Positions 1 through 6,550 of a DNA stretch of 12,563 nucleotides are shown in pieces. The DNA is from Zygnema cylindricum (lineage: Eukaryota; Streptophyta; Zygnematophyceae; Zygnematales; Zygnemataceae). The stretch lies in NCBI GenBank assembly GCA_037447655.1, contig JBBHKE010000731.1, positions 140,624 to 153,186 on the forward strand. Direction: 5' to 3'. The first letter of the stretch is position 1, and each line of letters opens with the position of its first letter. Under the pieces are notes generated by a model. That model saw only the letters and a list, made by a program, of their open reading frames with translations, was not told the DNA's origin and searched no databases. A program made the position numbers and the translations under genes.

Positions 1-68
1 TTGAAGCTCTTGAGCGTTTGCTGGAGCCACTACTGCAACTAAAACCATCAGGAGTTGCGAAACCGTCT

Positions 69-904
69 TTACTTTGCGATGTTTTTTCGTTTTTTTGTGA
101 TACGTTGAGGACTACCAAAATCAACGTCATCACCGAGGTCGTTTGCGAGTTCTCGAAGTTTGACCCTTGCGATTTCAATTTCGGTTTTCGATACCCCAAT
201 TATTTCAAGCTTTTATTTTTGTCGAGATATAAGAGAGCCGCGAAAATATGATACCCATGAAGGCCCCACTTCGGTAGTGCAAATTTCAAAAAAAGTTGTT
301 TCAATTTTTGCAAGTTTAGGGAATCGGCGGGGCATTCTTTTTCACAGTCATTGTAAGATGTTTTTCTTATCTTACAATGGCTATGGAGGGACGATAGTTC
401 AAACAAAACCAAATGTAAAGTTGGTTCTTTGATTTTTTCCAATTTTAGGGTCGCTTCTTGAAACCTTTCCAAAAATCTTATAAGTTCGGTAAGGTGAGTC
501 TTATCGATACAAGCAAAAAGTATCAATTTATTTTTTGCTTGAGCGATTGGTTCTATCTCATTGAATGCATCGTAAATACTTTTAAGCATTCGGAGCAAAG
601 AATTCCACGGCATTGCATTTTCTTATTTTTAAGTGTTTTTCAAAAGATTTTGTAGATTAATCTGTTTGAAAAACGTGACCAATGATTTACACGCGTCAAT
701 TAGATAAAAAAAAATAGGAACTTCCACACCGTATTTGCCTTTTTTAGAAGTTCCGCTCTTATTCAAGATCGTTGTCACAATTGTTGCAATTTTATGGTCC
801 GCGCAAGGTATCCAAGTAAACATACTCGGTAGACCTTTAGTCGCACACATGTTAGAGCCACTATCAGTCACGACAACGCAGCGATCAAAATTGGACATTA
901 TCAA
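69..904 (-). pseudogene. Decayed hAT-superfamily transposase, central and C-terminal part
   Basis: Reading down the minus strand from 904, the translation shows the hAT signature around the second catalytic aspartate (VVTDSGSNM), then the CxxH motif (CADHK). After that come a conserved CKSLV..FK stretch, a WNSLLRML segment, a PTLHLV segment and a degraded LDxxxKSLK segment. These occur in the order expected for a hAT transposase, a DDE cut-and-paste enzyme acting in the nucleus. The copy is dead: two in-frame stops lie between the two main open blocks (629-904 and 200-613), and a frame change near 200 is needed to continue into a lysine/arginine-rich tail ending near 69. The N-terminal zinc-finger (BED) part is absent, and gypsy integrase sequence begins directly upstream. 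No terminal inverted repeats or 8-bp target duplication were found. Family assignment is from motif order only, and I cannot place the subfamily. Confidence 0.72.
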
Positions 905-924
905 CCCTTATTCTTTTGAGTGAC

Positions 925-1836
925 CCTGGTTATTAAGTCTAATGCTTCTCTCGGTTGGTATCTGTATGCAACTTCAAACGGTGAGAATCCTGTACTAGCA
1001 TGTCTACATGAATTGTATGCAAATTCCATTAATGGTAGTTTAGATTCTCATGTGTTTTGAACTCCATTGCAAACAGGCCTAAGCATTTTTTCCAGTGTAC
1101 TGTTCATCTTTTATGTCTATCCATCTGTCTGAGGATGATAAGAGGTACTCATTTTTAATTCATTGCCTAAATTTGGCTGTAATTCTTTCCAAAATGCAAA
1201 CGTAAATTTTGAATCCACATCATTGACTATAGACAAGGGAACTCCATGATGTCTGACCACGTTGTCAAAATATAGCTTTGCAATATCTACAACTGAATGA
1301 GTAGTTTTGCAAGGGATAAATATTTCCATTTTACTAAACCTATCGACTACGACCATGATACTGTCATTTCTTCGAGATGTAGCTGGTAACCTTACAATAT
1401 AATACATACAGACAGATTCCCATGGTTTTTCGGGGATATCAAAAGGTTTTAAGAGACCTCTAGGTTTCTAGTTACTAGGTTTACTTTGTTGGCAAGAGAC
1501 ACAATTTTCCACGTGTTTGGACACCTCCCTTGCCACCCCGGGCCAAAACAATATACTTTGCAACCGACCAAGAGTTTTATCTCAACCTAGATGACCTAAA
1601 TGCTCATGGGCTTCTCGTAAAATTTGTTTTTTTTAAGTCTCTCATTTCACGAATGCATAATCTTTCATGTGTTTGCTAATACAGTAAACCATCTTCCATT
1701 CTAAAGTTTTTGACATGCCTTTCATTCAATGGGTCAGAATTCCCTCCCGAAGTATTCTTGCAAATCACAGCAAAATAAAGATCTTTATCATAACCATTTC
1801 TAACAACATCTAAAAACAGTTGTCTTTGGTCTAAAT
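925..1836 (-). pseudogene. Decayed Ty3/gypsy integrase (zinc-binding, catalytic core, start of C-terminal domain)
   Basis: On the minus strand this begins with a linker (YDKDLYFAVICKN) and reads into an HHCC zinc-binding domain (HxxxH near 1590-1615, CVSC near 1490-1503). It continues into the catalytic core, open at 1117-1407 (VVVDRFSKM, KLYFDNVVRHHGVP, FWKELQ, YHPQTDG), and a C-terminal block (AYNS, ASTGFSPFEV) down to about 925. Integrase would join the retrotransposon cDNA to nuclear DNA. The fossil has lost function. The first catalytic Asp position reads Tyr (MYYIV), while the second Asp is kept (IVNDVDSKF). Just after QTDG, two stops replace the Gln and catalytic Glu region. The remaining C-terminal part, any chromodomain and the 3' LTR are missing, and hAT sequence follows. 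It belongs to the same element as the RNase H (2935-3478) and RT (9928-10227) pieces. Confidence 0.85.
1831..1836. repeat. Left target-site duplication (CTAAAT) of the 1,092-bp insert
   Basis: CTAAAT occurs here and again at 2929-2934, on either side of non-gypsy DNA. If one copy and the intervening 1,092 bp are ignored, the gypsy minus-strand reading frame runs on without a shift between the RNase H tail and the integrase linker. That supports a true insertion with a short target duplication. Confidence 0.75.
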
Positions 1837-2073
1837 TTGACCGCAGAAGGAACCCAAACTATCAAACAAAATGTTAAGCAAAGCTAAGCCAATGAACAAT
1901 CATTTGAAATGCATCCTCCATTTAACATACATGCATACACAGATGCAATCATTCATCCGCACACAGGCGGAGCAATCATCCGTGCATGACCTAATCGGCA
2001 ACCCTAAAAGTCTACATCTTCGGTCCCTACTTTTCATGGTAAGCATTGATGATTTACCAACAAAGCTCATAGC

Positions 2074-2081
2074 TATATATA
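2074..2081 (-). promoter_or_regulatory. TATA-like box in the 1,092-bp insert
   Basis: TATATATA lies on the minus strand about 240 bp before the insert's 1837 end. This is a reasonable place for an LTR core promoter if the insert is a minus-strand LTR. The assignment is by position and sequence only. Confidence 0.3.
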
Positions 2082-2182
2082 CACTTGTGAGCTGTCAACT
2101 AATTGTCAAAATATCATACGTAAATTACGTAACTGTTATTATGTCCTATTTAACCATGATAACCTACTACTAAGAATAAGCT

Positions 2183-2230
2183 AATCGTAAGCGTGCACTT
2201 GAAAGTCAAGCAATCGTAAGCGTACACTTG
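2183..2230. repeat. Direct repeat of 19 bp, spaced 29 bp apart
   Basis: AATCGTAAGCGTGCACTTG at 2183-2201 recurs with one mismatch (G to A) at 2212-2230. It lies inside the 1,092-bp insert, about 100 bp upstream of the TATA-like box on the minus strand. Repeated short units in that place often act as enhancer-like elements in plant LTRs, but no function is shown here. Confidence 0.6.
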
Positions 2231-2553
2231 TCTGCAAATACGACACATAAACACACACAAATTAAACTATCGAAACCCTAATTGATCACGTAAATACAAC
2301 ATGTTATAATCAACACTAATTTAATACACATAAGACAAACCAATGTTGTTCCAAATATTTACAGGTACACATAATCTCACAAAATTGTATGCTGAGTCAT
2401 TCAACGTAACTCCTCGAATTTTGTCAAACAATCCGGGACGTCCAAAATATACATCTTGTGATTTGACGAGATTTCACGTCCCCACTAGTTGAAAATATCG
2501 GCGGTCTTTTTTCCGCCTTCCATATCAATTATTCGGCACCCTTGATGTCGTGC

Positions 2554-2559
2554 CACGTG
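2554..2559. promoter_or_regulatory. G-box core (CACGTG) in the 1,092-bp insert
   Basis: The palindrome CCACGTGG contains the G-box core bound by plant bZIP and bHLH factors. A hexamer can occur by chance, so this is a weak call. It does fit the upstream half of a minus-strand LTR. Confidence 0.3.
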
Positions 2560-2762
2560 GTCCCAAAGTCCACTTAACGAAACAACGTCAAACCATCCAA
2601 ATCTTTCGTACCGCAATCACGTATTTCGTCATAAATGTCGTCTACGGAAATTAGAGTACACCTGTCAAATAAGATTCACTGTACCTTCTCCATAGCTGTC
2701 GTCTATCGCATTCTGTTTCGTACGTGCGACCTACTATTTTAACCTTTCAGAATATTTTACAT

Positions 2763-2781
2763 CGGATCGCTTCGCGATCCG
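2763..2781. repeat. Perfect inverted repeat, 8-bp arms
   Basis: CGGATCGC and GCGATCCG are exact inverted copies around a 3-base centre (TTC). The site is a GC-rich spot in the otherwise AT-rich 1,092-bp insert. It could fold as a hairpin in RNA or serve as a dyad protein site. Confidence 0.65.
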
Positions 2782-2928
2782 CCGTCCATTTCACTTACGC
2801 ATTCCGCGCCACTCAATTAGTCAATTAATTTTACTCGTACAATAAACCTCCAATCCGCAAATCCGTTTGAACCTCCACATTAATAAACTAATTACGTACG
2901 CACGAAATACGCGCACGCATGTGCGAAA

Positions 2929-2934
2929 CTAAAT
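2929..2934. repeat. Right target-site duplication (CTAAAT) of the 1,092-bp insert
   Basis: Exact second copy of CTAAAT (first at 1831-1836). The gypsy RNase H tail, reading LEDL on the minus strand, begins here. Confidence 0.75.
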
Positions 2935-3350
2935 CTTCCAAAAACAACAAAAACAATTCATCCCGAACCATCACATTTATTTCAAAACATCTACTTAAAG
3001 GATCTGCGACTACATTTGTCTTTCCAGGAATATGTTGGACATTAAATTTGAAATGTGCTAATTTTTGCATCCACCTAACCTGCCTGGCAATCATTATCTG
3101 TGCATCTCTTAATCTTTGTAGATAAAAGAGTGCCTTATTATCACAGTGAACTGTAAATTATTTATTATGCAAATAACAACACCATTTCACCAATGCATGA
3201 ACAATTGCAAGTAATTCTTTTAGGTGTGTTAGATAGTTATTTTCATCATCATTCAATTTCCTATTCTCAAAAGCAATAGGATGAAAATGTTTGCCGACTT
3301 TTTGACTTATGATTGCACCTAGACCTTTATCAGATGCATCAGTAGTGATC

Positions 3351-3415
3351 AGAATTTCAAATTACCCAGCAGGATCAGGATACAGAATTTCAAATTCCCC
3401 AGCAAATCAGGATAC
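3351..3415. repeat. Tandem duplication of a 33-bp unit inside the gypsy RNase H
   Basis: AGAATTTCAAATTACCCAGC... at 3351-3383 is followed at once by a near copy at 3384-3415 that has lost one base and gained a few substitutions. The unit was 11 codons, covering the YPDxxG segment just before TDASDKG. It is a local slippage event in an already dead gene. Confidence 0.8.
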
Positions 3416-3473
3416 ACCAGTGTAGGGGCAGAGGTCAACTTCCCTTTTAGTTCCTTGAAACCTCTCTCTTGAT

Positions 3474-3478
3474 CGGCT
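3474..3478. repeat. Left target-site duplication (CGGCT) of the intact copia element
   Basis: CGGCT directly precedes the LTR start TGTAGAAAC and recurs at 9928-9932 directly after the second LTR. A 5-bp duplication is the norm for Ty1/copia integration. The gypsy reading frame on both sides agrees across it. Confidence 0.97.
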
Positions 3479-3698
3479 TGTAGAAACTAATGGTTTTATT
3501 AGTATTTTCTAGGTCTGAAAAGAAATATAGAAGTCGAGGCAGTCTATCTCTAACTTCTCTCTCCAACTCTCAAACTTGTCGCAGTCACTGAGAAATTGGA
3601 GAGGAAGCTAAAGCCATGGCTACCTTGGCTATCCTGAGGTTTACGGGAATTTTATATTAGGGTTTATATATTTAATTAAAATGTATGTGCCGGCGGCA

Positions 3699-3760
3699 GG
3701 ATTTGATCCTTGTACCTGCCGGCCGGCAGACAAGGAGTAGCCGGTAGCCTTAGCCGTTTC
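3699..3760 (-). other. Antisense tRNA-like A/B-box signature in the LTR
   Basis: On the minus strand, GAAACGGCTAAGG (3748-3760) resembles a Pol III A box and GGATCAAATCC (3699-3709) resembles a B box (consensus GGTTCGANTCC, two mismatches). The spacing is about 38 bp, as in tRNA genes and tRNA-derived SINEs. The third LTR has the same pair at 10517-10529 and 10468-10478, with a better A box. It could be a fossil SINE head absorbed by the LTR, or chance. No full cloverleaf is seen. Confidence 0.3.
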
Positions 3761-3912
3761 ATCTAACGTAAGTGTTACCAAGCATATAGTTTGATAATTA
3801 TTTAGCTATGTATACAAGCGATAAACCATTTAACTAGAATTAATTACGGGATACATAGATCCAGTAATATGTAATGTACGACTTACGGTACGGACATAAA
3901 TCAGTACCGCGC

Positions 3913-3936
3913 ATTTGTTTCGTAAATGAAACAAAT
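3913..3936. repeat. LTR dyad, perfect 9-bp arms
   Basis: ATTTGTTTC and GAAACAAAT are exact inverted copies around GTAAAT, flanked on both sides by a TACCGCGCAT repeat (3906 and 3937 regions). It is also present at 9313-9336 in the other LTR and decayed in the third. It is a candidate protein-binding dyad. Confidence 0.6.
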
Positions 3937-4187
3937 ACCGCGCATGTATTTATTACGGCCACGATTAAAGCCGAATTTAATCGGACGGCCGGGATTAGCG
4001 CCGAGATCGCGGAGGAAGATTTCGGCGGTTTGTGGCCATCGCCACATCGGATGACGCGTGGCAAAATTCCGTTGGATTGTGGAAACTCCGGAGATTATGG
4101 CACCGAATCCGGATTTGACATGTGTCGACATTTTGGCCATGTCGTACAATGTCCGTACATAAAGTACACCGGCAGCTGTACTTTTGC

Positions 4188-4218
4188 GTACGGAACTCAA
4201 TTCTGATTGGTTCCGTAC
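4188..4218. repeat. LTR dyad, perfect 9-bp arms (GTACGGAAC / GTTCCGTAC)
   Basis: The arms at 4188-4196 and 4210-4218 surround a 13-base centre that includes an inverted CCAAT core (ATTGG). A second small dyad (AAGTAC..GTACTT) lies just upstream at about 4160-4181. Both are identical in the right LTR (9588-9618). The region could be a core-promoter dyad cluster or an RNA hairpin. Confidence 0.6.
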
Positions 4219-4303
4219 ATCAGTAGATAGAGTCTGTGAGAGAGATAGGACTTAGAAAAATTAGAAGATAGGACCCCCTCTCCCAGAGAGCTTCTGTACA
4301 AAA

Positions 4304-4317
4304 GGTCAACTTTGACC
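4304..4317. promoter_or_regulatory. Palindromic double W-box (GGTCAACTTTGACC)
   Basis: Two WRKY core sites (TTGACC) face each other with a 2-bp gap. The 14-bp palindrome is unchanged in all three LTRs (4304, 9704, 11073), including the old one. W-boxes drive stress induction in some plant copia LTRs. Whether this one is upstream or downstream of the RNA start is unknown. Confidence 0.4.
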
Positions 4318-4507
4318 CTCCATAACTTACTGCTCAGGGGAGCAAATTCAGAGATTCTTTTTGCTATCGACTCAGGGGAGTCTTGTCTTCACAGGGGTGA
4401 AGTTGGTCAGAGTTTTTGTCTGCCAGGGTGGCAGTTATTTTTGCTTAAACACAAAGGGGTCAGGATTATCCTAGAGGCTTCTTGGAAGCTGTCCACTCTG
4501 AGGACTT

Positions 4508-6550
4508 ATGGATGTCTCAGAGTTTCAGGTTATGGGCCCACCCTCTAGGGTACCAATCTTTAATGGAACTGGCTTCATATACTGGGAAAGTATGATGATA
4601 GGAGCTCTATGCGAAAAAAGGTTTTGGGGGATAGTGAGTGGACGATTGGGGCGTCCATCAAGTCTTGGAATTCCTCCAGGGTTTAAAGGAAGCAGATTCA
4701 CCAGGAAAGAGGATTCACCTTCAACGGAGGAAACAAAGGAAGGAGAGGTGGTGGACAAAGGAAAGGAGAAGGAGGCGACCACACCAATAGCAACTGGTTT
4801 AGCATTCATGTCACCTATTCCGAGGAACGAGGAGAATGATACTGAAACCTGGGACTTCAACAATATGGCGGCAAAACACTTCATCCTACGCCATCTCACT
4901 CAAGGACTTGCATGTCCTCATTTGCAGGTAGAGAGGGCATCCGATCTTTGGATGGCTCTCATAGAAATGTACCGAAGTGGTACGATTCAGCAACAACAGT
5001 TGGCTGATCAGAAAGTTAAGGAGTATGTATACAAAGGGGGAAATATGTTGGATTTTTGCAATGAGCTTGCTACACTCTTCATGGAGCTAGAGAGTGCGGG
5101 TAAAGTTTTTAGTGAAAAAGAAAAAGTTAACTGTTTACTAATGAAGTTACCTGATGAGTTCGAGAACATAGTCAACCGTGTGCAGGACTTGCCAGACTCA
5201 AGGTGGATATGGAACTCAGTGGTAGGGATGATTCTCGTTCGAGAGAATACGATTGAGATCCGAAGGGGAGGAAAGAGTGGCCAAGCCTTGGCAAAAGCGA
5301 CCGATTGGAGGAACAAGGATTCCCGGAAACCAGTCGGAAACTATGGGGGTAGGGAGCAGAAAAAACAGGTTGGCGAGTTCGAACCAAGGGCTCCCAAAGG
5401 TTTATGTCATTTTTGTAAGAAACCGGGGCATTATATGGCAGAGTGCACCAAGCTAACCGAGCTTCGGTTAAAGGAGGGGCAGACCGGTGGTACCCCGAGA
5501 GGAAAGAAAAAGGCCCTTGTCACACAGGTACTTGAGGCGGAATCCGAGGACGAGGACGATGAGCTCCTTTTGGATGAGGAGTTGGAGGCGAAAACTGAGG
5601 TTGAAATTCCACGAAGGCAGAAATGTGCTTACGGTGGATTGAAAGGTGAAGCAGGCTGGATTATAGATTCAGGTGCCTCAATGCACATGTGTAAGGATAG
5701 ACACCTGTTCACTAAGATAAGAAAGATTCCCACCGTAGAGATAGAGTACGGGGATGGGAGGATAGTCACCACTACTCTTGTAGGATCGGTAGATCTGAAA
5801 GTGTTAGTAGAAGGAAAGACATCCATATTAACATTCTCCGATGTATTGTTTATTCCGGAGCTGAACAAAAATCTTATCTCTACATCAGTATTAGATGATA
5901 AGGGTTTTTTCACTAGCACTAGGGAAGGAGTCTTTACTGCTAGTTTTGAGGAGGATGTCTATTTCATTGCTGAGAAAGGTAGCCATGGGATGTTTAGGCT
6001 GATCTTAAGTAATGAAACGAAGAAACTTTATTATGCTGGTGTTCATGATATTATGATGTGGCATAAGAGGCTTGGGCATGTGAATCTAGATAAGTTAAGA
6101 GAGATGAAAAAGATGGGAGTGGTGGAAGGGATTCAGTTCAGTGAGAGTGATGATATAAGTGATTGTAGTGGGTGTGCTCAAGGTAAAGCACACAGATTAC
6201 CCTTTCCAAAAACAGCCACCTACAAGGGAGAAAAACTTCTAGATCTAGTACACACAGATATTTGGGGACCGGCTAGAGTGCCCTCACCGGGGGGGAAGAG
6301 ATTTATGATGACTATAACTGATGATTGGTCTCGGTATTCCCGAGTATATTTTTTGAAAAACAAGTCAGAAGCTGAGGACTGTTTTAGACAATATAAAGCA
6401 TGGAGCGAAAAACTCCATGAAACTCCAATCAAGAGAGTAAGGAGTGACAATGGTGGAGAGTATACTTCTAACCAGTTTGAGGATTTTTTGAGGGAAGATG
6501 GGGTTCAACACCAAAAGACAGTGCCAGAAAACCCGAACAGAATGGGGTAG
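4508..6550 (+). CDS. Copia Gag, protease and N-terminal integrase (first part of split gag-pol)
   Basis: 680 codons, numbered from the ATG at 4508. This is the first ATG after the in-frame TGA at 4499, but it lies inside the LTR; the next ATG, 4532, lies in the primer binding site and has a better context (G at -3 and +4). Order: copia-type Gag (UBN2-like, about 20-260), CCHC zinc knuckle (C300, C303, H308, C313) for RNA binding, an acidic stretch (about 345-362), aspartic protease DSGAS with catalytic D387, GAG-pre-integrase HHCC (H519, H524, C553, C556), and integrase core with D584 and D647. The frame ends at 6550, just before the catalytic Glu, because one base seems to be missing near 6533. 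The product would form particles, cut the polyprotein and start, but not complete, integrase. No internal stop. Calling it a coding sequence is firm; activity is not. Confidence 0.9.
   Translation: MDVSEFQVMGPPSRVPIFNGTGFIYWESMMIGALCEKRFWGIVSGRLGRPSSLGIPPGFKGSRFTRKEDSPSTEETKEGEVVDKGKEKEATTPIATGLAFMSPIPRNEENDTETWDFNNMAAKHFILRHLTQGLACPHLQVERASDLWMALIEMYRSGTIQQQQLADQKVKEYVYKGGNMLDFCNELATLFMELESAGKVFSEKEKVNCLLMKLPDEFENIVNRVQDLPDSRWIWNSVVGMILVRENTIEIRRGGKSGQALAKATDWRNKDSRKPVGNYGGREQKKQVGEFEPRAPKGLCHFCKKPGHYMAECTKLTELRLKEGQTGGTPRGKKKALVTQVLEAESEDEDDELLLDEELEAKTEVEIPRRQKCAYGGLKGEAGWIIDSGASMHMCKDRHLFTKIRKIPTVEIEYGDGRIVTTTLVGSVDLKVLVEGKTSILTFSDVLFIPELNKNLISTSVLDDKGFFTSTREGVFTASFEEDVYFIAEKGSHGMFRLILSNETKKLYYAGVHDIMMWHKRLGHVNLDKLREMKKMGVVEGIQFSESDDISDCSGCAQGKAHRLPFPKTATYKGEKLLDLVHTDIWGPARVPSPGGKRFMMTITDDWSRYSRVYFLKNKSEAEDCFRQYKAWSEKLHETPIKRVRSDNGGEYTSNQFEDFLREDGVQHQKTVPENPNRMG
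4528..4542 (+). other. Primer binding site for a half initiator tRNA-Met
   Basis: GGTTATGGGCCCACC begins at the first base after the LTR. It is the reverse complement of the anticodon arm of plant initiator tRNA-Met (GGUGGGCCCAUAACC, recalled from known sequences), not of the tRNA 3' end. This is the arrangement known from Drosophila copia, where the 5' half of the cleaved tRNA primes cDNA synthesis. Animal initiator tRNA has CUGGG in place of GUGGG, so the last bases fit a plant tRNA better. Confidence 0.8.

Larger units (their letters stand above)
1837..2928 (-). mobile_element. 1,092-bp insertion in the gypsy gene, probable solo LTR with non-canonical ends
   Basis: This block interrupts the gypsy pol frame and is bounded by CTAAAT duplications. 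It has no credible coding sequence. Read on the minus strand it looks like an LTR: a long AT-rich upstream part with a G-box, a TATA-like TATATATA at 2074-2081, and about 240 bp to the end. An LTR of this size that recombined to a solo copy would fit. Against this, the ends (TTGACC on the plus strand, TTTCGC on the minus strand) do not give the usual TG..CA, and a 6-bp rather than 5-bp duplication is less typical. The two ends do not form a convincing terminal inverted repeat, there is no poly-A tail, and it does not resemble the copia LTRs in this window. A short non-autonomous DNA element remains possible. Confidence 0.55.
2935..3478 (-). pseudogene. Decayed Ty3/gypsy RNase H domain and tether
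   Basis: On the minus strand from 3478 the translation gives the end of the RT thumb/connection (FKELKGKLTSAPTLVYPD), then RNase H. Its motifs are TDASDKGLGAI with the first catalytic Asp (about 3316-3346), KELLAIVHAL with the catalytic Glu, and CDNKAL with the next Asp. The classic boundary motif HIPGKTN..ADPLSR follows near 2995-3040. RNase H removes the RNA strand during reverse transcription. The copy is dead, with an in-frame stop near 3155, another after it, and a tandem 33-bp duplication at 3351-3415 that also carries a stop. The domain is cut at 3478 by the copia element; its upstream continuation is at 9928. At 2929-2934 it is cut again by the 1,092-bp insert. Confidence 0.88.
3479..4527 (+). 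repeat. 5' LTR of the copia element (1,049 bp)
   Basis: Begins TGTAGAAACTAATGG and ends CTCAGAGTTTCA. Nearly identical to 8879-9927 at a constant offset of 5,400. It should hold the promoter and the RNA start. A TTTATATATTTAATT stretch lies at 3663-3677, but it is far upstream and I cannot fix the U3/R/U5 limits. It contains several dyads, a GC-rich hairpin with antisense tRNA-like boxes, and the first possible Gag start codon (4508). Open frames inside it (such as 3874-4206) are not conserved in the third LTR and are not called as genes. Confidence 0.97.

Noticed and set aside
1-68. Possible further hAT coding sequence or element end at the window edge
   Set aside because: Beyond the lysine-rich stop near 69 I see no terminal inverted repeat, target duplication or conserved motif, so nothing is called.
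1871-2173. 100-codon open frame in the 1,092-bp insert
   Set aside because: The composition is low-complexity-like, no domain is recognisable, and the LTR-like signals run on the opposite strand.
3689-3728. GC-rich inverted repeat in the LTR as a terminator
   Set aside because: The arms are imperfect, no T-run follows, and the third LTR has lost one arm. It is better treated as part of the tRNA-like signature.
3874-4206. 110-codon open frame inside the LTR, repeated at 9274-9606
   Set aside because: It is present twice only because the LTRs are copies. The third LTR breaks the frame, and no known domain or sensible composition is seen. The opposite-strand frames (3840-4064, 3901-4200 and their copies) fail the same way.
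4312-4548. 78-codon frame at the LTR end, also seen at 9712 and 11081
   Set aside because: It is out of frame with Gag and ends differently after each LTR. Its persistence follows from low divergence of this LTR part. A small upstream frame effect on Gag translation is possible but not supported.
5008-5316. Minus-strand open frames opposite copia gag-pol (also 5629-5919, 4525-4899, 11329-11625)
   Set aside because: These are shadows of the strongly coding plus strand with no independent motifs.
6484-6490. A T TTT TTG heptamer in the right phase for programmed -1 frameshifting in the overlap of the two copia frames
   Set aside because: Slippage here would replace conserved integrase residues (GVQHQKTVP) that are clearly read in the first frame up to about 6526. 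The catalytic spacing instead points to one missing base near 6533.
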